From Mucilaginibacter aquariorum (lineage in GTDB: Bacteria > Bacteroidota > Bacteroidia > Sphingobacteriales > Sphingobacteriaceae), in assembly GCF_024498135.1 (NCBI RefSeq), contig NZ_JANHOH010000006.1, positions 124,001 through 188,000 of the forward strand: a DNA stretch of 64,000 nucleotides, written 5' to 3'. Of the stretch, positions 46,818 through 54,981 are shown piece by piece. Below the pieces are notes generated by a model, which saw only the letters and a program-made list of their open reading frames with translations, was not told the DNA's origin and did not search any database. The translations under genes were made by a program, and so were the position numbers. Each line of letters begins with the position of its first letter. Positions within the stretch are counted from its first letter, which is position 1.

Positions 46818-47525
46818 TCAGCAGTCACCATCGGGGCCACAGGTTGGGCCTTCAATAATATCAAGTTTTGGTTTGGCCTGCTCCGCATCCCATTCTTCAA
46901 AAGCTTTTTCGAGCGTTTGGGTAAATACGGGTACAGCCTGTGCGCCTGATACGCCATATTTGCTGTTCATCACAAAAAAGGGAACGCCTTTTATGCCTAA
47001 ATATTGGGCTTCGGCAATATCGTGTTTTACAGCATCGGCATATGCATCGGTAGCAAGGGTTTGCTTAACCTCTTCGGCATTAAGGCCAATTGAGGTGCCT
47101 AATTCAATAAGGGTATCGGTATCATCAACATTTTTGCCATCGGTAAAGTAAGCTTTAAACAAAGCTTCTTCGGCATTGGCGCCAAGGCCATGTTTTTTGG
47201 CCAGGTGGGTAAACCGGTGGGCGTTAAAGCTATTGGCAACAACGGCGTTATCCATATGGTAGGTAAGGCCAACTTCGGCTGCCATTTCGGTAACATGGTT
47301 GTTCATTTGTTGGGCATAGTCCAGTGTCCAGCCTTTGGCATCGGCAAGATATTGGTTAATATTAACCGATGGATCGGTCACCATATCGGGGTTAAGCTGG
47401 AAGCTTTTCCACTCTATCTCCACACTATCTTTATGCGCGAATTGCTGTAAGGCATCTTCAAATCTACGTTTGCCAATATAGCAAAACGGGCACATCACGT
47501 CAGACCAGATCTCAATTTTCATCAT
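46818..47525 (-). CDS. DsbA-family (FrnE-like) oxidoreductase
   Basis: The 235-residue protein has the thioredoxin-type CxxC motif in SDVMCPFCYIGKRRFE near residue 13 and the helical insertion of the FrnE/HCCA isomerase group (FNAHRFTHLAKKHGL near residue 90, GVPFFVMNSKYGVSGAQ near residue 180). It lacks a signal peptide, so it is cytoplasmic. FrnE proteins act in thiol redox or stress defence. The C-terminus ends GPTCGPDGDC, two extra cysteines that could bind metal or form a disulfide. The start may be at 47525 or one codon later. Confidence 0.87.
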   Translation of the reverse strand: MMKIEIWSDVMCPFCYIGKRRFEDALQQFAHKDSVEIEWKSFQLNPDMVTDPSVNINQYLADAKGWTLDYAQQMNNHVTEMAAEVGLTYHMDNAVVANSFNAHRFTHLAKKHGLGANAEEALFKAYFTDGKNVDDTDTLIELGTSIGLNAEEVKQTLATDAYADAVKHDIAEAQYLGIKGVPFFVMNSKYGVSGAQAVPVFTQTLEKAFEEWDAEQAKPKLDIIEGPTCGPDGDC

Positions 47526-47633
47526 CTAAAATTTGGTATAAAATTACGCCAATCGGCCATCATTCGCGTAAGCATAAAGTCACAAATGCGGATAAGCAAA
47601 ATTATAGCTAAATTGAACCACCCAAACCTTTTT

Positions 47634-48953
47634 ATGAAGAAGTTATTTTTCCTGATATTGCTGCTACCCTTGATGGCATTTGGCCAGCTATTACCCGCAA
47701 CCTTCCATGCCGACGCTAAACATACCGGTGTATATACCACCAAAAACTACAGCGCTTTCGCCGGGCTAAAATGGAAGTTTACAACTAATGGGAAGGTGTT
47801 TTCTTCGCCAGCCGTAAGTAATGGCACAGCCTATATAGGCAGCGAGGATCACAGCCTGTACGCCATCGATACTAAAACGGGTAAAAAGATCTGGGAGTTT
47901 TGCACGGGCGGGGCGGTACATTCATCGCCATCAGTAAATAAAAATGTGGTTTGCTTTGGCAGTTATGACGGGTACTACTATGCCTTAAACGCCCGTACCG
48001 GCAAACTGTTATGGAAGTTTAAAACGGGTGGTGAAAAAAAGGTGGGTGCAAAGGGTTTGTGGACCATGCAGCCAAAGGATGAATACATGGACGACTTATA
48101 CGATTTCTTCCTGTCATCACCCATATTCAGCACTAATGCTTCAACGGTATATTTTGGCAGCAGCGACGGTAAACTGTATGCGGTAAATGCCAGCACCGGT
48201 AAATTAAAATGGAGCTTTAAAACCGGCGGACTGATCCATACTAACCCGGCACTGTATAACGGCAAACTATATGTGGGTAGCTGGGATACTTATTTTTATG
48301 CGATAGATGCCGTAACGGGTAAATTAGTATGGAAATTTAAAACGGGCATACAACCCGATTATCATGTGCTGGAAGGGATCCAGGCATCGGCAACCTGCAG
48401 TAACGGCATGGTTTATTTTGGCGCCCGCGACGGCTTTTTCTACGCTTTGAATGCTGTAACCGGTAAACTCAACTGGAAATATGCTGCCGATAATTCGTGG
48501 ATCTTAACTACTGCTGCTATACAGAACGGAAGGGTGTACATAGGCACGTCTGATACCTATTTGTTCCTGGCTTTTGACGCCATTACGGGCAAACAACTTT
48601 TTAAATATAAAGCCAATGGATACTTATATTCATCACCCGCGTTAACGGCCAGCACCGCTTTTTTTGGCGATTTTACAGGGAAAATGTTTGCTGTCGATTT
48701 AAAAAGCGGACAATCGAATACCGCGTACGCTGTGCCCGGCAGGCTTAGGAACGCAGCAACTGTTTTACGAAGCGATACCCTGGACTATAGCTACCTTACT
48801 AAAGATAAAGACAACGCGCTTTACAGCACCAGTGTAAATACTATGGATAGGTTTTATACTCTGGGGCCTATAGTTTCATCGCCTGCAATAAGCAAAGGTG
48901 TTATTTATTTTGGTAGTGCCGATGGCTATTTGTATGCCGTTAATTTGAAATAA
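47634..48953 (+). CDS. Secreted PQQ-type beta-propeller protein
   Basis: The frame is open from 47586, but ATG 47634 starts a signal peptide (MKKLFFLILLLPLMAFGQ), giving 439 residues. The rest is a beta-propeller made of about eight repeats of the form VYxGSxDGxLYAxNAxTGKLxWxFKTGG. Relatives include PQQ-dependent enzymes and BamB-like scaffold proteins. I see no quinoprotein active-site cysteine pair, so a scaffold or binding role is more likely than an oxidase one. Confidence 0.82.
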   Translation: MKKLFFLILLLPLMAFGQLLPATFHADAKHTGVYTTKNYSAFAGLKWKFTTNGKVFSSPAVSNGTAYIGSEDHSLYAIDTKTGKKIWEFCTGGAVHSSPSVNKNVVCFGSYDGYYYALNARTGKLLWKFKTGGEKKVGAKGLWTMQPKDEYMDDLYDFFLSSPIFSTNASTVYFGSSDGKLYAVNASTGKLKWSFKTGGLIHTNPALYNGKLYVGSWDTYFYAIDAVTGKLVWKFKTGIQPDYHVLEGIQASATCSNGMVYFGARDGFFYALNAVTGKLNWKYAADNSWILTTAAIQNGRVYIGTSDTYLFLAFDAITGKQLFKYKANGYLYSSPALTASTAFFGDFTGKMFAVDLKSGQSNTAYAVPGRLRNAATVLRSDTLDYSYLTKDKDNALYSTSVNTMDRFYTLGPIVSSPAISKGVIYFGSADGYLYAVNLK

Positions 48954-48975
48954 GTTAGTTGAACGGAATCGCCAA

Positions 48976-49076
48976 GTCAAGCGTCCACGCTTGACTTTCA
49001 ATATAATCAGCGTCCACGCTGATCCATGAGCGTGGACGCTCCTAACCTGCTTTCATTCAAGCGTGGACGCTTGAAT
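48976..49076. repeat. Array of four AGCGT-CC/GG-ACGCT palindromes
   Basis: Four short palindromes share the core AGCGTNNACGCT: 48976-48995 and 49006-49023 have CC in the middle, 49028-49041 and 49055-49076 have GG. The two pairs are therefore in opposite orientation, and the whole block is a larger inverted repeat. The outer flanks of each palindrome also pair (GTCA..TGAC, ATC..GAT, ATTCA..TGAAT) but differ between copies, so pairing has been kept while sequence changed. It sits between convergent genes. Confidence 0.8.
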
Positions 49077-49090
49077 GGGCGACGAAAAAC

Positions 49091-49300
49091 CTATTTACCC
49101 GTCGTATCCCGTTCTGCCAGATCCATGCCGCATTTAGAGCAGGTGCCGGGCTTGTCTGATGTAACCTCGGGGTGCATGGTGCAATAATATTTGCCTTTTG
49201 GTTTTGCGGCTTCTTTATTGTCTTTTTTAGCGCTGGTATTGCAGGCGGCTGTTCCTAACAGCAGGCCTGCGAATGATAGTATGATAAATGTTTTTTTCAT
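49091..49300 (-). CDS. Heavy-metal-binding-domain lipoprotein
   Basis: A 69-residue protein with a lipobox TAAC (Cys20), a Lys-rich linker and a metal-binding motif KYYCTMHPEVTSDKPGTCSK followed by CGMDL. This HMBD motif is seen in copper pumps and CusB-like proteins, where it binds Cu or similar metals. It lies 3 bp past the PepSY gene and is the last gene of the metal-uptake-like operon. Confidence 0.85.
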   Translation of the reverse strand: MKKTFIILSFAGLLLGTAACNTSAKKDNKEAAKPKGKYYCTMHPEVTSDKPGTCSKCGMDLAERDTTGK

Positions 49301-49303
49301 TGT

Positions 49304-50737
49304 TTATTTGTTTTTAATAAATGCGGCAAAGCCGAATAAAGATACAACCAATACACCCAATGCGGCCAGCATGCTCACTATATCGCGGATGTTTTTACCG
49401 GCCCAGCTCATACCGAAGTACTTGTGTAAAAATATAAAAGATAAACCTTCGGCCCGGTCAATGCCCGCGACTTTTGTGGCCAATTGCGATGTGGTAGTTT
49501 CTATGTACCAGTTTTCTCCGTCGGGGTAACTCACTTTTTGTACCGGCAGGCGTTTGTTAATAAAGCCATATTCGTTATCAAACTGGCGGATCTGGGTAAC
49601 ATTTACCCGGCGATAAACTTTCTCGGGCTTGTGCCTGTCATTATAAAAATTGGCGAGTTGCCGGGCATATTGTACATCACCATCGGCCAGTTGGGTTCCG
49701 GTTTGGGTATTAAAATATTTAATGTTCTTTTTAGTATCACTAACCTGGTAATAAGCACTATCTTGATACCTCACCAATGCAATATTTTTGACACTATCGG
49801 CAGGTAATTGCAGGTTAGAAAAAGCCAGTTCTTTACGGTTGATCAGCTGTGTATACGTTTTGCCCTGCGGATCGATATTATGCAGCTGAACTATTAAATG
49901 GAAAGCGCCACTTGTTACAAACGTGAGCATCACAAAAGATACTATCAACCCTATTTGCCTATGAAAACGGTGCACAAAGCGGGTATCTTTCCGGTTATCG
50001 GCTTTGCGGTTTTGTTGGGCAGTTTTAAATTTCTTCCAGAACAATGCATAAATGGTTAGTCCGCTTAGTAACGACAAAAACATAACACTAACAACGATCA
50101 GCAGCACCACAATACGGAACTGCTCGCCACCAATATCTGCCAAAAAAGCCCAGGTATGCAATTGTTCAAATACAGTAAGCATAGCCTTGCGGGTATGGTT
50201 ATTAAATGTCCCCATTCGGCTTTGACTGGTTTCTACGTAGATATCCATGCCATCGGGCCTGTCGAACGCTATCTTCCAAACCGGCAGCAGGTGGTTGATG
50301 GGTTGGTAATGACTATCGAAGGTCTTTTGCAGGGTGATGCTTTTTACCTTAGATGTGCTATCCTGCGTAAAATAGCGGGCCAGGTAAGTGGCGTATTGTT
50401 TGTCACCATCTTTTAGTAAGTTGCCATTTATGGCCGAGTAATAATTAGCGGTGCTATCCTTACCTAATATTTGATAATAAGCCTGCTTATTAAAAGTTAT
50501 CAGTCCAAAATTCACTAACTCGCTTATGCCGTTTTTATCTAAAACCTGTTGTAAAGATAATGCTGGTTTTATGCCTTTCTGAGCCGGTTTATACACCTCA
50601 TTGGCAATGGTTGGCCTAAACCAGTTTGACATGAACGGATGCGACAAGCCGCTTAACGTCCACATGATGACAGGGATAAGGGCGGTTAAGCCCAATATCC
50701 GATGCCATTTATAAAAGTTTTGTTTTGCTGTTGCCAT
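49304..50737 (-). CDS. PepSY-associated membrane protein (putative reductase)
   Basis: The 477-residue protein has about four membrane helices: near residues 13-33 (WHRILGLTALIPVIMWTLSG), 205-230, 260-282 and 450-470, separated by two large periplasmic PepSY-type regions. Histidines near the helix ends (FHRQIGL, HKYFGMSW) fit the haem-binding pattern of PiuB-type proteins, which are thought to reduce ferric siderophores or metals at the inner membrane. It follows the TonB receptor gene by 2 bp. Confidence 0.85.
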   Translation of the reverse strand: MATAKQNFYKWHRILGLTALIPVIMWTLSGLSHPFMSNWFRPTIANEVYKPAQKGIKPALSLQQVLDKNGISELVNFGLITFNKQAYYQILGKDSTANYYSAINGNLLKDGDKQYATYLARYFTQDSTSKVKSITLQKTFDSHYQPINHLLPVWKIAFDRPDGMDIYVETSQSRMGTFNNHTRKAMLTVFEQLHTWAFLADIGGEQFRIVVLLIVVSVMFLSLLSGLTIYALFWKKFKTAQQNRKADNRKDTRFVHRFHRQIGLIVSFVMLTFVTSGAFHLIVQLHNIDPQGKTYTQLINRKELAFSNLQLPADSVKNIALVRYQDSAYYQVSDTKKNIKYFNTQTGTQLADGDVQYARQLANFYNDRHKPEKVYRRVNVTQIRQFDNEYGFINKRLPVQKVSYPDGENWYIETTTSQLATKVAGIDRAEGLSFIFLHKYFGMSWAGKNIRDIVSMLAALGVLVVSLFGFAAFIKNK

Positions 50738-50739
50738 GG

Positions 50740-53091
50740 TTAGTGTTTTGCAAATGAATAACTGATGCCCAAAGTATACACCCGTGGCGGGGCCGCGTTA
50801 TAAGTATCGCCGTACTGGTTGCTGGTTACCGTTGTGGCGTAAAGCTTATTGGTAACATTTAGTACGTTGAACCAAATACCAGCTCCTTTTAATACCCCAC
50901 TTTTTACATCAAAACCGGTACGTACGTTGAAAATATCGTAGCCTGCATAAGTTTTGGTATTGGCCGGATTAGTAAAGTACGAGTTGATGTGCTGCCATTC
51001 GCCCGCTATCCTGAACCCGTTAAGGTATGCCGGTTTGTAAGTAAGCTCGGAGTTGGCTATCCAGCTTGGTGCATTGTTCATGCGGTTACCATTGTAAACG
51101 GTAACGGTGCTTACCCCAGTGCTAAAGTTGGTAGCTACCTCGCTATAATCAACATAGGTATGTTTTGCGTTGGTGCCGCTAAACCTAAAGCTTAGTTCGC
51201 TCACCGGCGCATAAGCAACCGAATACTCTATGCCCCGGTGACGAGTAGCACCAGCGTTTTGGTTTTGGGTAGTGTTATCGGGTAGTAATTGATTAATGAT
51301 CTCGTTGCGGCCTTCCAGATCATAAAAGGTCACTTCTACATACATCTTTTTATTGAGAGCGGTGAACCAACCGCCGGCTTCATAATTATTAAAGGTGGCT
51401 TGCTTTAACGGGGTTAACTGGCGCGCGCTATATAAATCGCCTGTTTCGGGTGGCTGGAAGCCTACGCTGTAATTGGCGTACAAACCTTTGTTATTACCAA
51501 AATTGTAGGTTAGCCCTAATTTGGGGGCAACAATGTTAAAATCGTTTGTTTCCTGTTGTTTGTATTTGGTATTGCCGGGGGCGATGCCGTTGGTGAAGTT
51601 ATAATGGATGCGATCGTACCGTAAACCCATTACAATGCGTAAAGCTTCGGCAGGTTTTATTTCATACTGGGCATAAGCGGCAGTGTTAAACAGCTTTATG
51701 CGGTAGTTATCAATATAATTACCGGTGTTGGTATAGCCTGTATAAAAGTTGTTGGTTACATCCTTTTGGATATCCAGGAATTTAGCATAGTACGAGCTTG
51801 GGCTGTTATCGGCATAAACACCAACAATTAACCGGGAATGCAAGAAATCCAGATCCTGCCTGTGCTGCGCCAGTAAACCAAGGCTGTGAAAGCTTTGATC
51901 GTTCTCCTGCCCGTTAGAGCTAAGGTAATTGCCGGCATTATCCCTTACATCGGAGATGTAATAACTTGGTAGCTGCGCGGTAGAATTGTTACGGTAAAAC
52001 AAGGTAAGGAAACTGCTGCTTTTATCGTTCCAGGCATGTTCCAGCTTGGTATTCGCTCTAAAGGCTTTTACCTTACGATAAGTAAAACGCTGGTTTGCGC
52101 CATAAGTGCGACTATAAAATTTGGCGCTATCCAAACTTCCCGGTGTTTGGGTGTTCAGATAATTATAAGCTACGGACGTGGTTAATCGGGTAGCGGCGTC
52201 AAAATCGTAAGTGGTTTTAAAATTGCCCGAGTATTTGTCAAAGTCGGTATAATCCTGCCAGCCGTCGCGCTGCTTGGCTATATAACCGCCCACATATAAA
52301 CCAAACTTGCCCGTGCTGAAGCCGCCATCGGCATCAACCCTGCGGTAGTGGTAATTATCGCCCTGTACAGATACATTGCCTGCATAACCGGCGGGAGGGC
52401 CTTGTGTAATAAAGTTAATGGCGCCGCCGATAGCATTACTGCCATAAAGCGAGGAGGCAGGTCCTTTTATCACCTCTATATCCCGCACACCACTCATATT
52501 GATCTCGTAAAGCGAGTTGTGATTAAATATCCCCGTAGGGCGAATCGGCAAACCATCTTCCAGATATAAATACAACGCATTGTAAGTAATGGGCTGACGG
52601 ATGGCCATGGTATGTTGTTCATTTCCCAGATCTACCATGTAAACGCCGGTTACCTTGTTCAGTAACTGGTAAAGGGCGGTGGCTTTGGTATCATGGATCT
52701 GGGTAGCGTTTATTTTGCTGATAGCGATAGGGGCATCCTGCCGGGCCTGCCGTTCCCTGCTGGCAGATATTACTACCTGCTGCAGATCGATAGTTGAAGG
52801 CTCCAGCACTATCTCGATTGATGGCGTGCCTGTAAGCGGATAGATTTTATCATTAAAACCTATCATGATAAAACGCAGGGCTTTAATTCCCTCTGTTTGT
52901 AATGTGAATTTGCCCCTGACGTTGGTAGTAGTAAGGGTTTTGCCATTATCAGCATTGCTGATCAGCACACCCGGTATAGCTTCGTGGGTGCGGGCATCGG
53001 TAACGGTTCCGTGCATATTGCTTTGGCCAAAACATAAGGCAGGCGCAAAGCACAGCAGGATATATATATATAATAGTGTAAGTAGTTTCAT
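50740..53091 (-). CDS. TonB-dependent receptor, probably metal or metal-chelate uptake
   Basis: The 783-residue protein has a signal peptide, a carboxypeptidase-like domain at residues about 24-100, a plug domain (IEVIKGPASSLYGSNAIGGA near residue 205) and a barrel ending in YTLGISYSFAKH. It is shorter than SusC-type receptors and has no SusD partner. The PepSY reductase and HMBD lipoprotein genes that follow with 2-3 bp gaps point to iron, copper or a metal chelate. I saw no clear Fur box upstream, only a CCCCAA/TTGGGG hairpin at 53108-53123. Confidence 0.88.
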   Translation of the reverse strand: MKLLTLLYIYILLCFAPALCFGQSNMHGTVTDARTHEAIPGVLISNADNGKTLTTTNVRGKFTLQTEGIKALRFIMIGFNDKIYPLTGTPSIEIVLEPSTIDLQQVVISASRERQARQDAPIAISKINATQIHDTKATALYQLLNKVTGVYMVDLGNEQHTMAIRQPITYNALYLYLEDGLPIRPTGIFNHNSLYEINMSGVRDIEVIKGPASSLYGSNAIGGAINFITQGPPAGYAGNVSVQGDNYHYRRVDADGGFSTGKFGLYVGGYIAKQRDGWQDYTDFDKYSGNFKTTYDFDAATRLTTSVAYNYLNTQTPGSLDSAKFYSRTYGANQRFTYRKVKAFRANTKLEHAWNDKSSSFLTLFYRNNSTAQLPSYYISDVRDNAGNYLSSNGQENDQSFHSLGLLAQHRQDLDFLHSRLIVGVYADNSPSSYYAKFLDIQKDVTNNFYTGYTNTGNYIDNYRIKLFNTAAYAQYEIKPAEALRIVMGLRYDRIHYNFTNGIAPGNTKYKQQETNDFNIVAPKLGLTYNFGNNKGLYANYSVGFQPPETGDLYSARQLTPLKQATFNNYEAGGWFTALNKKMYVEVTFYDLEGRNEIINQLLPDNTTQNQNAGATRHRGIEYSVAYAPVSELSFRFSGTNAKHTYVDYSEVATNFSTGVSTVTVYNGNRMNNAPSWIANSELTYKPAYLNGFRIAGEWQHINSYFTNPANTKTYAGYDIFNVRTGFDVKSGVLKGAGIWFNVLNVTNKLYATTVTSNQYGDTYNAAPPRVYTLGISYSFAKH

Positions 53092-53208
53092 AAAAACGTA
53101 TAGGTTACCCCAAACTATTGGGGCATAAATAAATTACAGCGCATGCAAAAGCATAGCAGATAAAGGCTTTAGGCCGTTATCAAAACTGTATGAATAAATA
53201 AGGCGTTT

Positions 53209-53580
53209 TTATGCGAGCCGTGGGGGCTGGAAGATGGTTGCCGCTTGTTGTGGCAGTTGGATACGGAAGTTGGGAACCTTGGTTACCGATAATAAAACCG
53301 AGTAAAACTTAACCTTGGCAGGCTGATTGTAATTGGCCTCCTGGAACAGGTTTTTTTGTGCCTGCCTGTCCTCGGTGTTCTGCTTTTCTTCGGCTTGTTT
53401 TACTTTTTTCATGAAGTAACACTTGCCGTTGCAATGCAACTGGGGTTTATTACGGTTCTCACAAAGTTTCGTCGCGATGTAATTCCTGTTCAGCTCAAAG
53501 CCCGCGTATATAAAAAAGCGCGAAAAGTTGGCCGATACCAGGGATACAATTAAAAGATATGCGGTTAAACGTTGTAACAT
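53209..53580 (-). CDS. Small Cys-containing membrane-anchored protein
   Basis: The 123-residue protein starts at ATG 53580; a TTG three codons upstream is less likely. It has one N-terminal hydrophobic helix and the motif CENRNKPQLHCNGKCYFMKK with three cysteines, then a charged Gln/Lys-rich tail. Proteins with a CENxxKPxLxCxGKC motif recur beside TonB receptors in Bacteroidetes as far as I recall; their role is not established and metal binding or sensing is a guess. A perfect -7 element TACCTTTG at 53587-53594 lies 7 bp before the ATG. Confidence 0.7.
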   Translation of the reverse strand: MLQRLTAYLLIVSLVSANFSRFFIYAGFELNRNYIATKLCENRNKPQLHCNGKCYFMKKVKQAEEKQNTEDRQAQKNLFQEANYNQPAKVKFYSVLLSVTKVPNFRIQLPQQAATIFQPPRLA

Positions 53581-53586
53581 GCGGCG

Positions 53587-53594
53587 CAAAGGTA
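53587..53594 (-). promoter_or_regulatory. Promoter of the metal-uptake-like operon
   Basis: On the minus strand TACCTTTG matches TAnnTTTG, with a T-run (TTTTTT) about 18-20 bases upstream as a possible -33. The expected transcription start would be at or only a few bases before ATG 53580. Confidence 0.5.
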
Positions 53595-53693
53595 AGTGTT
53601 GCGCGTTATATAAAAAATGATTATACTCACTATACGCTAAAAAAAAACCGCCGGTTGGGCAGGGTTCTTTAAATCTTTATTGATATTGTTTGC

Positions 53694-54053
53694 TTATTTA
53701 TCGCGCTTTACAACAAAGTGTGAGCTGTTTCCGCCAAAATCAATATCCATAGCGCACGAATCGGCATACGCTTTACCTTTATGTGGGTAGTCGGTACCTG
53801 ATACATTTACGCTGAATGAAAATTCATCACCTTTAATTTTACCATTGTCAATAGGAACTTCGCCCATTTGCGACACCGCGGTACCGGTAAGTTTTTCGCC
53901 ATCAACTTTAAAGGTATAAGCTACATCAATAGCATTGCCGTCGGGGGTAGTGATAGCACCTTTCCATTTACCATTCAGGTCAGCAAATACAGCTGCCATA
54001 CATATCATGAAGCAGCAGGATAACAGGGCCGTTGTAAAAATCTTTCTTTTCAT
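53694..54053 (-). CDS. Small secreted beta-rich protein, unknown function
   Basis: A 119-residue protein with a signal peptide (MKRKIFTTALLSCCFMICMA, cleavage near AAVFA) and a domain opening LNGKWKGAITTPDGNAIDVA. This NGKWxGxxxTPxG type of opening recurs in small exported Bacteroidetes proteins of unknown function. Its body is a run of beta strands like a lipocalin-type barrel. It is followed by a gap of about 100 bp and then the metal-uptake operon, with no clear link. Confidence 0.7.
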   Translation of the reverse strand: MKRKIFTTALLSCCFMICMAAVFADLNGKWKGAITTPDGNAIDVAYTFKVDGEKLTGTAVSQMGEVPIDNGKIKGDEFSFSVNVSGTDYPHKGKAYADSCAMDIDFGGNSSHFVVKRDK

Positions 54054-54173
54054 ATATGGGGTTAGTTTATAGTCCTAAATATAGGGTTTTTATTAAAACA
54101 AGCTATTATCAAAGTGTTAATTTTCATCATTATACCTATAAGAGGGTAACTGCATAACCCTGATATAAAAATA

Positions 54174-54199
54174 GCGGGAGATGCACCACATCGTCCCGC
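54174..54199 (-). terminator. Terminator of the 54228-54665 gene
   Basis: On the minus strand GCGGGACGATG pairs with CATCTCCCGC (one bulge, 5-base loop) and is followed by TATTTTTA. Confidence 0.7.
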
Positions 54200-54227
54200 C
54201 ATCCAAAAAAGCAATACCAATAATTAA

Positions 54228-54665
54228 CTATTCAAACTTATCGGCTACTACTTGTATTTTTTTACCAACCGATTCTTCGGTTTCAAAGGTTAAAGTTACT
54301 TTACCGTCTTTACCCTCAATTGTAAGGGTAGCGTGTTTTTCATCGCCGCTATTGCCGCTAACGGTGCTTTTAATAACAGATTTACCTTCTTTAAAAGGTA
54401 TTTTCCAGTCGCATGTTTTAGAGGTGATCTTACCGGTCATTTTATGATCATCATCACCCGGAACAATGGTTAAGTCGGTTGGAGTAATGGTAATAATAAC
54501 ATTCTCCTCTTTGCTTCTTTGTACAACGCCCTTGTCATCCACGTAATTTGTGGTTGATGAAGTAAGGGTTGCTGTTTTATCGCATTGCGCGAAAGCTGCG
54601 GTACTGCCTGCTACAAAAAGGAGTAGGGTCAGTATAGTGGTTTTGAAGTTAAATTTTGTTTTCAT
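54228..54665 (-). CDS. Small secreted protein, unknown function
   Basis: The frame extends upstream, but ATG 54665 starts a clear signal peptide (MKTKFNFKTTILTLLLFVAG, cleavage after AFA), giving 145 residues. The mature protein is rich in Thr, Lys and Asp and in beta-strand pattern, with two cysteines (Cys28 and one near residue 84, in SKTCDW) that could pair. No family recognised. Confidence 0.65.
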   Translation of the reverse strand: MKTKFNFKTTILTLLLFVAGSTAAFAQCDKTATLTSSTTNYVDDKGVVQRSKEENVIITITPTDLTIVPGDDDHKMTGKITSKTCDWKIPFKEGKSVIKSTVSGNSGDEKHATLTIEGKDGKVTLTFETEESVGKKIQVVADKFE

Positions 54666-54852
54666 CTTAGTAATTGTTTTAATTTCTATAAAGATATATG
54701 TTTTATATAGTATTATGCAATACATAGTACTATTAATTATTGTATTATCTTGATAATGAGGCTGATAATTTTAGCTTAACAAAATTTGGATGCTTAATAG
54801 GTTATTAGTGGTGCTATACCATTTTGGCAAGATATAAGAAGCAATATACGGT

Positions 54853-54908
54853 ATATTACCATTATGCTAACTGATATGTAATAAATTAGGGTAATATATG
54901 GGTAATAT
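54853..54908. promoter_or_regulatory. Candidate operator: three GGTAATAT half-sites
   Basis: ATATTACC at 54853-54860 faces two copies of GGTAATAT at 54890-54897 and 54901-54908; the two direct copies are 11 bp apart, about one helical turn. They lie 40-95 bp upstream of the -7 of the GH127 gene. Regulator unknown. Confidence 0.35.
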
Positions 54909-54945
54909 CAGGTAAAAATCCATTAACAATCGGTTCAATTTCCTG

Positions 54946-54953
54946 TACTTTTG
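54946..54953 (+). promoter_or_regulatory. -7 element of the GH127-GH27-dapA-like run
   Basis: TACTTTTG matches TAnnTTTG and lies 28 bp before ATG 54982. Confidence 0.5.
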
Positions 54954-54981
54954 ATTAGCTTAAAATTTCAACCATCCATCC

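Noticed and set aside
48976..49076. CRISPR-like array
   Set aside because: The units are palindromes of different lengths with irregular 4-13 bp spacing and alternating orientation. There are no uniform spacers and no cas genes.
53108..53123. CCCCAA-ACTA-TTGGGG hairpin as terminator
   Set aside because: There is no T-run on either strand after the stem. It might be regulatory, but the evidence is too thin for a feature.
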